Of a stretch of 54,092 nucleotides of DNA, positions 1 to 11,200 are shown piece by piece (positions within the stretch are counted from its first letter, which is position 1; each line of letters opens with the position of its first letter). The DNA is taken from positions 1 to 54,092 of the forward strand of contig JAUCBJ010004850.1 of assembly GCA_032718475.1 (NCBI GenBank). Direction: 5' to 3'. A model generated the notes under the pieces. The model was not told the origin of the DNA, did no database searches, and saw only the letters and a program-made list of their open reading frames with translations. The translations under genes were made by a program, and so were the position numbers. Origin of the DNA: Nemertoderma westbladi. Lineage: Eukaryota > Xenacoelomorpha > Nemertodermatida > Nemertodermatidae.

Positions 1-2835
1 ACAATATTCCGGTGAGTAACTGAACAATATTCAGGTGAGTAACTGAACAATATTCCGGGGAGTAACTGAACAATATTCCGGTGAGCAACTGAACAATATT
101 CCGGTTAGTAACTGAACAATATTCCGGTGAGTAACTGAACAATATTCAGGTGAGCAACTGAACAATATTCCGGTGAGTAACTGAACAATATTCCTGGGAG
201 TAACTGAACAATATTCCGGTGAGCAACTGAACAATATTCCGGTGAGTAACTGAACAATATTCCGGTGAGTAACTGAACAATATTCCGGTGAGTAACTGAA
301 CAATATTCCGGTGAGCAACTGGACAATATTCCGGTGAGTAACTGAACAATATTCCTGTGAGTAACTGAGCAATATTCCGGTGAGTAACTGAACAATATTC
401 CGGTGAGTAACTGAACAATATTCAGGTGAGCAACTGAACAATATTCCGGTGAGTAACTGAACAATATTCCGGTGAGTAACTGAACAATATTCCGGTGAGA
501 AACTGAACAATATTCCGGTGAGTAACTGAACAATATTCCTGGGAGTAACTGAACAATATTCCGGTGAGTAACTGAACAATATTCCGGTGAGTAACTGAAC
601 AATATTCAGGTGAGCAACTGAACAATATTCCGGTGAGTAACTGAACAATATTCCTGGGAGTAACTGAACAATATTCCGGTGAGCAACTGAACAATATTCC
701 GGTGAGCAACTGAACAATATTCCTGGGAGTAACTGAACAATACTCCGGTGAGTATCTGAACAATATTCCGGTGAGTATCTGAACAATATTCCGGTGAGTA
801 ACTGAACAATATTCCGGTGAGTATCTGAACAATATTCCGGTGAGTAACTGAACAATATTCCGGTGAGTAACTGAACAATATTCCGGTGAGTATCTGAACA
901 ATATTCCGGTGAATAACTGAACAATATTCCGGTGAGCAACTGAACAATATTCCGGTGAGCAACTGAACAATATTCCTGGGAGTAACTGAACAATATTCCT
1001 GGGAGTAACTGAACAATATTCCGGTGAGCAACTGAACAATATTCCGGTGAGCAACTGAACAATATTCCTGGGAGTAACTGAACAATATTCCGGTGAGTAA
1101 CTGAACAATATTCCGGTGAGTATCTGAACAATATTCCGGTGAGTAACTGAACAATATTCCGGTGAGTAACTGAACAATATTCCGGTGAGCAACTGAACAA
1201 TATTCCGGTGAGCAACTGAACAATATTCCTGGGAGTAACTGAACAATATTCCGGTGAGTAACTGAACAATATTCCGGTGAGTATCTGAACAATATTCCGG
1301 TGAGCAACTGAACAATATTCCGGTGAGCAACTGAACAATATTCCTGGGAGTAACTGAACAATATTCCTGGGAGTAACTGAACAATATTCCTGGGAGTAAC
1401 TGAACAATATTCCGGTGAGCAACTGAACAATATTCCGGTGAGCAACTGAACAATATTCCTGGGAGTAACTGAACAATATTCCTGGGAGTAACTGAACAAT
1501 ATTCCGGTGAGCAACTGAACAATATTCCGGTGAGCAACTGAACAATATTCCTGGGAGTAACTGAACAATATTCCGGTGAGTAACTGAACAATATTCCGGT
1601 GAGTATCTGAACAATATTCCGGTGAGCAACTGAACAATATTCCGGTGAGCAACTGAACAATATTCCTGGGAGTAACTGAACAATATTCCTGGGAGTAACT
1701 GAACAATATTCCGGTGAGCAACTGAACAATATTCGGTGAGCAACTGAACAATATTCCTGGGAGTAACTGAACAATATTCCGGTGAGTAACTGAACAATAT
1801 TCCGGTGAGTAACTGAACAATATTCCGGTGAGCAACTGAACAATATTCCGGTGAGCAACTGAACAATATTCCTGGGAGTAACTGAACAATATTCCTGGGA
1901 GTAACTGAACAATATTCCTGGGAGTAACTGAACAATATTCCGGTGAGCAACTGAACAATATTCCGGTGAGCAACTGAACAATATTCCTGGGAGTAACTGA
2001 ACAATATTCCTGGGAGTAACTGAACAATATTCCGGTGAGCAACTGAACAATATTCCGGTGAGCAACTGAACAATATTCCTGGGAGTAACTGAACAATATT
2101 CCGGTGAGTAACTGAACAATATTCCGGTGAGTATCTGAACAATATTCCGGTGAGCAACTGAACAATATTCCGGTGAGCAACTGAACAATATTCCTGGGAG
2201 TAACTGAACAATATTCCTGGGAGTAACTGAACAATATTCCGGTGAGCAACTGAACAATATTCCGGTGAGCAACTGAACAATATTCCTGGGAGTAACTGAA
2301 CAATATTCCGGTGAGTAACTGAACAATATTCCGGTGAGTAACTGAACAATATTCCGGTGAGTATCTGAACAATATTCCGGTGAATAACTGAACAATATTC
2401 CGGTGAGCAACTGAACAATATTCCGGTGAGCAACTGAACAATATTCCTGGGAGTAACTGAACAATACTCCGGTGAGTATCTGAACAATATTCCGGTGAGT
2501 AACTGAACAATATTCCGGTGAGTAACTGAACAATATTCCGGTGAGTAACTGAACAATATTCCGGTGTGTAACTGAATAATATTCCGGTGAGTAACTGAAC
2601 AATATTCCGGTGTGTAACTGAATAATATTCCGGTGAGTAACTGAACAATATTCCAGTGAGTAACTGAACAATATTCCGGTGTGTAGCTGAATAATATTCC
2701 GGTGACTAACTGAACAATATTCCGGTGAGCAACTGAACAATATTCCGGTGAGTAACTGAACAATATTCCGGTGAGCAACTGAACAATATTCCGGTGAGTA
2801 ACTGAACAATATTCCGGTGAGTAACTGAACAATAT
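1..2835 (+). repeat. 23-bp minisatellite carrying a 5' splice-site motif
   Basis: About 123 head-to-tail copies of a 23-bp unit (core AATATTCCGGTGAGTAACTG) run from the left window edge to 2835, so the array is truncated by the window. Most copies hold CCG|GTGAGT, a strong donor on the plus strand, which is the strand of the Islet paralogue whose homeodomain exon starts 52 bp downstream. Common variants are GTGAGC, GTGAGTATC and CCTGGGAGT; the last destroys the GT. Because TCCG is also the end of the corresponding exon in the canonical Islet gene (28904), the array probably began at the donor of the paralogue's preceding exon, outside the window. The minus strand is free of stops in all three frames, which produces long but meaningless open frames. 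Confidence 0.95.
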
Positions 2836-2886
2836 CTCGCTCAAGTGATGCGTAAAAACATTTATACGTTTCTTTCGTTATTTTAG

Positions 2887-3113
2887 ATCACGGAGATTCG
2901 ATTAAGGACTCCAGAACCACACGGTTACCACGGTTACGGACAGTTCTAACGGATAACCAATTGGAAACGTTGCGAAACTGTTTCAAATCGAACCCGCGAC
3001 TCGACGCGTCGCTTAGGGAGAAGCTGATATCGCACACCGGGTTGAGCAGCAAAGTGATACGGGTTTGGTTCCAGAATAAAAGATGCAAAGAAAAGAAAAA
3101 ACGTCTACTCGGG
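2887..3113 (+). CDS. Islet-type homeodomain exon of a diverged paralogue
   Basis: Internal exon of a LIM-homeobox transcription factor gene. The acceptor is a pyrimidine-rich tract ending TTATTTTAG and the donor is GGG|GTAAGG. The exon supplies two bases of a split codon, then 75 codons, and ends in phase 0. The homeodomain reads from [15 protein letters not shown] to [16 protein letters not shown]; the recognition-helix W48, F49, N51 and R53 are intact. TVL near the start and [10 protein letters not shown] are hallmarks of Islet rather than Lhx or Lmx homeodomains. Compared with the canonical copy at 27328-27614 it is clearly diverged, and it has three extra residues between TTR and RLRTVL. 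Phases at both ends equal those of the canonical Islet exon, which argues for a real paralogue. The LIM exons must lie left of the window. It should act in the nucleus as a DNA-binding regulator; whether it is expressed cannot be seen. Confidence 0.88.
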
Positions 3114-3552
3114 GTAAGGAAATAAAGTAACGCTATCGTAAGGAAATATAGCAAATATATCATTAAGGAAGTAAAGTAAAGATATAGTTGAGGAAATAAA
3201 GTTAAGTTATAGGTGAGGAAATATTGTAAAGTCAATTGGTAAGGAAATATAGTAAAGATATCTGTAAGGAAATAAAGTAAAGATATCGGTAAGGAAATAA
3301 AGTAAAGATATCTGTAAGGAAATAAAGTATAAATATAGGTGAGGAAATGAAGTAAAGTCGTGGGTAAGAAAATAAAGTTATCGGATAGGAAATAAAGTAA
3401 AGCTATCGGTAAGGAAATAAAGTAAAGCTATCGGTAAGGAAATAAAGTAATGTCATCAATGAGGAAGAGTGTAGTTATATGTGAGGAAATAACTTAATGT
3501 TAATGGTAATAAAATGTAATATTCATTGGTGAAATAGAATATTGTTATCGGT
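3108..3552 (+). repeat. 25-bp minisatellite starting at the homeodomain exon donor
   Basis: About 17 imperfect copies of a 25-bp unit (core GGTAAGGAAATAAAGTAAAG then NTATC). The first copy is the exon-intron junction itself: the exon ends CTACTCGGG and the intron starts GTAAGGAAATAAAG, while later copies read CTATCG|GTAAGGAAATAAAG. The unit is therefore roughly the last 7-9 exon bases plus 16 intron bases. Several copies have TCTGTAAGG or GGTGAGG in place of CGGTAAGG, so most keep a usable GTAAGG or GTGAGG donor on the host strand. Divergence between copies is higher than in the other arrays, which suggests an older or less homogenised array. Confidence 0.85.
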
Positions 3553-3556
3553 GAAC

Positions 3557-3649
3557 ATGAAAAACGAAACGCTGGATGAAACCAAAAAGCTCATCTCTCT
3601 TGGCTATTCCCTGCAAGGAAAGATGTGTCACACTGACTCACAAGGTTGA
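3557..3649 (+). other. Short open frame at the end of the 25-bp array, coding status unclear
   Basis: A 30-codon frame starts MKNETLDETKK, contains SLQGKM and ends TDSQG before a stop. It lies directly after the 25-bp array and before the intron that leads to 4474. The canonical Islet homeodomain exon ends with SQMELQGKQ, so the SLQGKM segment could be the displaced end of the ancestral homeodomain exon, with the array and a new intron inserted before it. However, no convincing acceptor precedes it: AAAAAG at 3585-3589 gives the right phase but has no pyrimidine tract. The resemblance is short. The alternative is plain intron sequence, with splicing from 3113 straight to 4474. Confidence 0.2.
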
Positions 3650-4473
3650 ATACTCCTTCAACTATCCCACCGTAATCATTCCGAAACTAAGACAAATTTC
3701 AGACGAGTAACTTTACGTAGTGTGTATAAAAAAATTTTGTTAATGATAATATATAATATTATTCAATAAAAATTATTATTTATTATAATAATATAGTTAG
3801 TTTGTAATGAAATAATCTAACTAGTTATACATTAGGTGCTGATTAAAAAATATGCCAATCAATTTTTAACAAAATTAAATCGGAATAAATTAGTTGAATT
3901 CGCATGCCGACTTGGGTTTTACTTGTGGTGTTGTGTTTACGGTTGAACAGTCGTCCCGGCTCGAGATTTAACGTTCCACTCTCCGAGTTCCGCTCCAACG
4001 AGCGAATCTTTACGCTTAATGAACCGAATTTCCCTCCTGTTTCCTGGAACTACCGTCTACAGCATTCCGTGCCCCAGGACTGCCGTGAATACAGCAGGGT
4101 TGGGGGGGGGGGGGGGGGGGGGGGGTAACATTGGCTTAAACATAGAGATGGACGGAAGCATATACTATAGTTACTATCGGAGTTGTTGTGAACCAACTTT
4201 ATGCGGTTTTTGGATCTCTGGAAGATGCATTCGGGTTATCCCTAAAATGATCCAAATTTAATGGATCCAAAGTCAGTTACTTGGGGTTGAACCAGCGTTG
4301 TACAGAACTGCCTATCCTTAAACAACAGCGCGCAAGTTCATAATAATATGATGGAGGTGGGGGTGGGGGGGGGGGGGGGGTGGGTCCCGACTTAATTAGT
4401 AGTTGCCGCAAATACGCCGACCCTTGTGTATTTTAATAATTATTTATAATAAGAATTTTTTGATTTTCTGCAG
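3650..4473 (+). other. Intronic stretch of the Islet paralogue with two poly(G) runs
   Basis: This stretch separates the homeodomain exon from the next exon. It holds a GC-richer patch (about 3900-4100) with a small open frame starting MPTWVLLVVLC that runs into glycines encoded by a 24-base G run (4102-4125). A second G-rich run lies at 4365-4384. The patch shows no resemblance to a family I know, and I do not call it a gene. The segment ends with a good acceptor, GATTTTCTGCAG, at 4462-4473. Confidence 0.6.
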
Positions 4474-4662
4474 CCTTTGCTTCCAAACGGAATTGGTATA
4501 ACAACCTCAAGTTCTGCACACCGGAAACAATATCCCCATGACAACCACAATGAAGGACAGTCCAATCAAATAGGACATTCTTGGGGTCAACCATTGTTAT
4601 CCAACAAATGGAATGAAAGCTGGAAGAAAAATAGTTCATTCAATGGAAATACTAACCTGAAT
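4474..4662 (+). CDS. Islet paralogue C-terminal-region exon
   Basis: Internal exon of 189 bp (63 codons), phase 0 at both ends, between acceptor TTTTCTGCAG and donor AAT|GTAAGG. It starts PLLPNGIGITTSSSAHRKQ and continues with GQSNQIGHSW. In the canonical copy the equivalent exon reads HSMTGVAMVASSPVRQ and VEVQSFQPLW. The shared pattern (G-hydrophobic-x-hydrophobic-x-x-S-S, later Q-S-x-Q then W) matches the conserved region after the Islet homeodomain, where vertebrate ISL1 has MTGTPMVAASPER and VEVQSYQPPW. The length (189 bp, against 186 bp to the possible donor at 26312) and phase also match. The protein sequence is much more diverged than the homeodomain. No terminal exon is firmly identified: an acceptor at 4865 gives only four residues before a stop, and another candidate lies at 16201. 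Confidence 0.72.
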
Positions 4663-5215
4663 GTAAGGCTCGCCCCATTCTTTATCGCCTTTTATCAAAG
4701 AATTATATTCTATTGGAATCGATTTATTTATATATCAAAGTATCATTATGAATAAATGATATATTAGCGATTCAATAATTTACATAGCCAATTAGCTTTA
4801 GTATATAAGAATAGCTTCTCACACCGCTGGGTGTTAAACATTCCTAATGAATTCAATCTCTTCAGATCGGAGTCCGATAGTCGGCCGTGCGGAAATTAAA
4901 ACTATTAATTTCTTAAATAAATATCCCAATCCAAGAATCGCTGATATCCTGTCTCCGCTAATTGCACTATCAGGATAGCTGTGTGTGTATAGTGTAGCGG
5001 CATACAGCTACCTGTACTATTCAATGTATTTCCGAGATTCATCTTTATCTAATTCGCTTAAGGATTCGATTAAAACCTAAGGTATTTGACTCAGGCAGAT
5101 AGAACATTATATCGAACAACTATATTGAAAGTTGGATGCAAATGTGACCCGGTCCTAAGATAGTATTTGACATGAGTAAAAGTCCAGGTCGGCAGCTACA
5201 AACCAAACCAATAAA
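4663..5215 (+). other. Non-coding stretch, likely intron of the paralogue
   Basis: AT-rich sequence with no supported gene. It contains one acceptor-like site, TCAATCTCTTCAG ending at 4865. The following bases in the expected phase 0 code only I-G-V-R before a stop; in another phase SESDSRPCGN is followed by a stop. Either could end the paralogue, but neither shows any recognisable Islet tail. Confidence 0.5.
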
Positions 5216-8200
5216 TATAAGATATGCTGCTGTAGCTTTAATTCTTTATAAGATATGCTGCTGTAGCTTTATGTCTTTATAAGATATGCTGCTGTAGCTT
5301 TCTGTCTTTATAAGATATGCTGCTGTAGCTTTCTGTCTTTATAAGATATGCTGCTGTGGCTTTCTGTCTTTATAAGATATGCTGCTGTAGCTTTCTGTCT
5401 TTATAAGATATGCTGCTGTAGCTTTATGACTTTATAAGATATGCTGCTGTGGCTTTCTGTCTTTATAAGATATGCTGCTGTAGCTTTATGTCTTTATAAG
5501 ATATGCTGCTGTAGCTTTCTGTCTTTATAAGATATGCTGCTGTAGCTTTCTGTCTTTATAAGATATGCTGCTGTAGCTTTCTGTCTTTATAAGATATGCT
5601 GCTGTAGCTTTCTGTCTTTATAAGATATGCTGCTGTAGCTTTCTGTCTTTATAAGATATGCTGCTGTAGCTTTAATTCTTTATAAGATATGCTGCTGTAG
5701 CTTTCTGTCTTTATAAGATATGCTGCTGTAGCTTTCTGTCTTTATAAGATATGCTGCTGTAGCTTTCTGTCTTTATAAGATATGCTGCTGTAGCTTTCTG
5801 TCTTTATAAGATATGCTGCTGTAGCTTTCTGTCTTTATAAGATATGCTGCTGTAGCTTTCTGTCTTTATAAGATATGCTGCTGTAGCTTTCTGTCTTTAT
5901 AAGATATGCTGCTGTAGCTTTCTGTCTTTATAAGATATGCTGCTGTAGCTTTCTGTCTTTATAAGATATGCTGCTGTAGCTTTCTGTCTTTATAAGATAT
6001 GCTGCTGTAGCTTTCTGTCTTTATAAGATATGCTGCTGTAGCTTTCTGTCTTTATAAGATATGCTGCTGTAGCTTTCTGTCTTTATAAGATATGCTGCTG
6101 TAGCTTTCTGTCTTTATAAGATATGCTGCTGTAGCTTTCTGTCTTTATAAGATATGCTGCTGTAGCTTTAATTCTTTATAAGATATGCTGCTGTAGCTTT
6201 CTGTCTTTATAAGATATGCTGCTGTAGCTTTCTGTCTTTATAAGATATGCTGCTGTAGCTTTCTGTCTTTATAAGATATGCTGCTGTAGCTTTCTGTCTT
6301 TATAAGATATGCTGCTGTAGCTTTCTGTCTTTATAAGATATGCTGCTGTAGCTTTCTGTCTTTATAAGATATGCTGCTGTAGCTTTCTGTCTTTATAAGA
6401 TATGCTGCTGTAGCTTTATGTCTTTATAAGATATGCTGCTGTAGCTTTCTGTCTTTATAAGATATGCTGCTGTAGCTTTCTGTCTTTATAAGATATGCTG
6501 CTGTAGCTTTCTGTCTTTATAAGATATGCTGCTGTAGCTTTCTGTCTTTATAAGATATGCTGCTGTAGCTTTCTGTCTTTATAAGATATGCTGCTGTAGC
6601 TTTCTGTCTTTATAAGATATGCTGCTGTAGCTTTCTGTCTTTATAAGATATGCTGCTGTAGCTTTCTGTCTTTATAAGATATGCTGCTGTAGCTTTCTGT
6701 CTTTATAAGATATGCTGCTGTAGCTTTCTGTCTTTATAAGATATGCTGCTGTAGCTTTCTGTCTTTATAAGATATGCTGCTGTAGCTTTCTGTCTTTATA
6801 AGATATGCTGCTGTAGCTTTCTGTCTTTATAAGATATGCTGCTGTAGCTTTCTGTCTTTATAAGATATGCTGCTGTAGCTTTCTGTCTTTATAAGATATG
6901 CTGCTGTAGCTTTCTGTCTTTATAAGATATGCTGCTGTAGCTTTCTGTCTTTATAAGATATGCTGCTGTAGCTTTATGTCTTTATAAGATATGCTGCTGT
7001 AGCTTTCTGTCTTTATAAGATATGCTGCTGTAGCTTTATGTCTTTATAAGATATGCTGCTGTAGCTTTATGTCTTTATAAGATATGCTGCTGTAGCTTTC
7101 TGTCTTTATAAGATATGCTGCTGTAGCTTTCTGTCTTTATAAGATATGCTGCTGTAGCTTTATGTCTTTATAAGATATGCTGCTGTAGCTTTCTGTCTTT
7201 ATAAGATATGCTGCTGTAGCTTTATGTCTTTATAAGATATGCTGCTGTAGCTTTATGTCTTTATAAGATATGCTGCTGTGGCTTTCTGTCTTTATAAGAT
7301 ATGCTGCTGTAGCTTTCTGTCTTTATAAGATATGCTGCTGTAGCTTTCTGTCTTTATAAGATATGCTGCTGTAGCTTTATGTCTTTATAAGATATGCTGC
7401 TGTAGCTTTATGTCTTTATAAGATATGCTGCTGTAGCTTTCTGTCTTTATAAGATATGCTGCTGTAGCTTTATGTCTTTATAAGATATGCTGCTGTAGCT
7501 TTCTGTCTTTATAAGATATGCTGCTGTAGCTTTCTGTCTTTATAAGATATGCTGCTGTAGCTTTATGTCTTTATAAGATATGCTGCTGTAGCTTTATGTC
7601 TTTATAAGATATGCTGCTGTAGCTTTCTGTCTTTATAAGATATGCTGCTGTAGCTTTCTGTCTTTATAAGATATGCTGCTGTAGCTTTATGTCTTTATAA
7701 GATATGCTGCTGTAGCTTTCTGTCTTTATAAGATATGCTGCTGTAGCTTTCTGTCTTTATAAGATATGCTGCTGTAGCTTTCTGTCTTTATAAGATATGC
7801 TGCTGTAGCTTTCTGTCTTTATAAGATATGCTGCTGTAGCTTTATGTCTTTATAAGATATGCTGCTGTAGCTTTCTGTCTTTATAAGATATGCTGCTGTA
7901 GCTTTATGTCTTTATAAGATATGCTGCTGTAGCTTTCTGTCTTTATAAGATATGCTGCTGTAGCTTTCTGTCTTTATAAGATATGCTGCTGTAGCTTTCT
8001 GTCTTTATAAGATATGCTGCTGTAGCTTTCTGTCTTTATAAGATATGCTGCTGTAGCTTTATGTCTTTATAAGATATGCTGCTGTGGCTTTCTGTCTTTA
8101 TAAGATATGCTGCTGTAGCTTTCTGTCTTTATAAGATATGCTGCTGTAGCTTTCTGTCTTTATAAGATATGCTGCTGTAGCTTTCTGACTTTATAAGATA

Positions 8201-11200
8201 TGCTGCTGTAGCTTTCTGTCTTTATAAGATATGCTGCTGTAGCTTTCTGTCTTTATAAGATATGCTGCTGTAGCTTTCTGTCTTTATAAGATATGCTGCT
8301 GTAGCTTTCTGTCTTTATAAGATATGCTGCTGTAGCTTTCTGTCTTTATAAGATATGCTGCTGTAGCTTTCTGTCTTTATAAGATATGCTGCTGTAGCTT
8401 TCTGACTTTATAAGATATGCTGCTGTAGCTTTCTGTCTTTATAAGATATGCTGCTGTAGCTTTCTGTCTTTATAAGATATGCTGCTGTAGCTTTCTGTCT
8501 TTATAAGATATGCTGCTGTAGCTTTAATTCTTTATAAGATATGCTGCTGTGGCTTTCTGTCTTTATAAGATATGCTGCTGTAGCTTTCTGTCTTTATAAG
8601 ATATGCTGCTGTAGCTTTAATTCTTTATAAGATATGCTGCTGTGGCTTTCTGTCTTTATAAGATATGCTGCTGTAGCTTTCTGACTTTATAAGATATGCT
8701 GCTGTAGCTTTCTGTCTTTATAAGATATGCTGCTGTAGCTTTAATTCTTTATAAGATATGCTGCTGTGGCTTTCTGTCTTTATAAGATATGCTGCTGTAG
8801 CTTTCTGACTTTATAAGATATGCTGCTGTAGCTTTCTGTCTTTATAAGATATGCTGATGTAGCTTTCTGTCTTTATAAGATATGCTGCTGTAGCTTTAAT
8901 TCTTTATAAGATATGCTGCTGTGGCTTTCTGTCTTTATAAGATATGCTGCTGTAGCTTTCTGACTTTATAAGATATGCTGCTGTAGCTTTCTGTCTTTAT
9001 AAGATATGCTGCTGTAGCTTTCTGTCTTTATAAGATATGCTGCTGTGGCTTTCTGTCTTTATAAGATATGCTGCTGTAGCTTTCTGTCTTTATAAGATAT
9101 GCTGCTGTAACTTTCTGTCTTTATAAGATATGCTGCTGTAGCTTTCTGTCTTTATAAGATATGCTGATGTAGCTTTCTGTCTTTATAAGATATGCTGCTG
9201 TAGCTTTCTGTCTTTATAAGATATGCTGCTGTAGCTTTCTGTCTTTATAAGATATGCTGCTGTAGCTTTCTGTCTTTATAAGATATGCTGCTGTGGCTTT
9301 CTGTCTTTATAAGATATGCTGCTTTAGCTTGCTGTCTTTATAAGATATGCTGCTGAGGCTTTCTGTCTTTATAAGATATGCTGCTGTAGCTTTCTGTCTT
9401 TATAAGATATTCTGCTGTAGCTTTCTGTCTTTATAAGATATGCTGCTGTAGCTTTCTGTCTTTATAAGATATGCTGCTGTAGCTTTCTGTCTTTATAAGA
9501 TATGCTGCTGTAGCTTTCTGTCTTTATAAGATATGCTGATGTGGCTTTCTGTCTTTATAAGATATGCTGCTGTAGCTTTCTGTCTTTATAAGATATGCTG
9601 CTGTAGCTTTCTGTCTTTATAAGATATGCTGCTGTAGCTTTCTGTCTTTATAAGATATGCTGCTGTAGCTTTCTGTCTTTATAAGATATGCTCCTGTAGC
9701 TTTCTGTCTTTATAAGATATGCTGCTGTAGCTTTCTGTCTTTATAAGATATGCTGCTGTAGCTTTCTGTCTTTATAAGATATGCTGCTGTAGCTTTTTGT
9801 CTTTATAAGATATGCTGCTGTAGCTTTCTGTCTTTATAAGATATGCTGCTGTAGCTTTCTGTCTTTATAAGATATGCTGCTGTAGCTTTATGTCTTTATA
9901 AGATATGCTGCTGTGGCTTTCTGTCTTTATAAGATATGCTGCTGTAGCTTTCTGTCTTTATAAGATATGCTGCTGTAGCTTTCTGTCTTTATAAGATATG
10001 CTGCTGTAGCTTTATGTCTTTATAAGATATGCTGCTGTAACTTTCTGTCTTTATAAGATATGCTGCTGTAGCTTTCTGTCTTTATAAGATATGCTGCTGT
10101 AGCTTTATGTCTTTATAAGATATGCTGCTGTAACTTTCTGTCTTTATAAGATATGCTGCTGTAGCTTTCTGTCTTTATAAGATATGCTGATGTAGCTTTC
10201 TGTCTTTATAAGATATGCTGCTGTAGCTTTCTGTCTTTATAAGATATGCTGCTGTAGCTTTATGTCTTTATAAGATATGCTGCTGTAGATTTCTGTCTTT
10301 ATAAGATATGCTGCTGTAGCTTTCTGTCTTTATAAGATATGCTGCTGTAGCTTTCTGTCTTTATAAGATATGCTGCTGTAGCTTTCTGTCTTTATAAGAT
10401 ATGCTGCTGTAGCTTTATGTCTTTATAAGATATGCTGCTGTAACTTTCTGTCTTTATAAGATATGCTGCTGTAGCTTTCTGTCTTTATAAGATATGCTGA
10501 TGTAGCTTTCTGTCTTTATAAGATATGCTGCTGTAGCTTTCTGTCTTGATAAGATATGCTGCTGTAGCTTTATGTCTTTATAAGATATGCTGCTGTAGAT
10601 TTCTGTCTTTATAAGATATGCTGCTGTAGCTTTCTGTCTTTATAAGATATGCTGCTGTAGCTTTCTGTCTTTATAAGATATGCTGCTGTGGCTTTCTGTC
10701 TTTATAAGATATGCTGCTGTAGCTTTCTGTCTTTATAAGATATGCTGCTGTAACTTTCTGTCTTTATAAGATATGCTGCTGTAGCTTTCTGTCTTTATAA
10801 GATATGCTGATGTAGCTTTCTGTCTTTATAAGATATGCTGCTGTAGCTTTCTGTCTTTATAAGATATGCTGCTGTAGCTTTCTGTCTTTATAAGATATGC
10901 TGCTGTAGCTTTCTGTCTTTATAAGATATGCTGCTGTGGCTTTCTGTCTTTATAAGATATGCTGCTTTAGCTTGCTGTCTTTATAAGATATGCTGCTGAG
11001 GCTTTCTGTCTTTATAAGATATGCTGCTGTAGCTTTCTGTCTTTATAAGATATTCTGCTGTAGCTTTCTGTCTTTATTAGATATGCTGCTGTAGCTTACT
11101 GTCTTTATAAGATATGCTGCTGTAGCTTTCTGTCTTTATAAGATATGCTGCTGTAGCTTTCTGTCTTTATAAGATATGCTGATGTGGCTTTCTGTCTTTA

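Noticed and set aside
31-2844. Minus-strand open frames up to 937 codons with 23-residue repeats across the left array
   Set aside because: A 23-bp unit without stops in any minus frame gives three such frames at once. There is no splice context, and the array is on the antisense strand of the paralogue.
2888-3235. 115-codon minus-strand frame over the paralogue homeodomain
   Set aside because: It is the antisense of the homeodomain exon; the plus strand holds the conserved protein and correct splice sites.
3901-4128. Small secreted glycine-rich protein starting MPTWVLLVVLC
   Set aside because: The glycines come from a G homopolymer, the frame lies in an intron and nothing recognisable is encoded.
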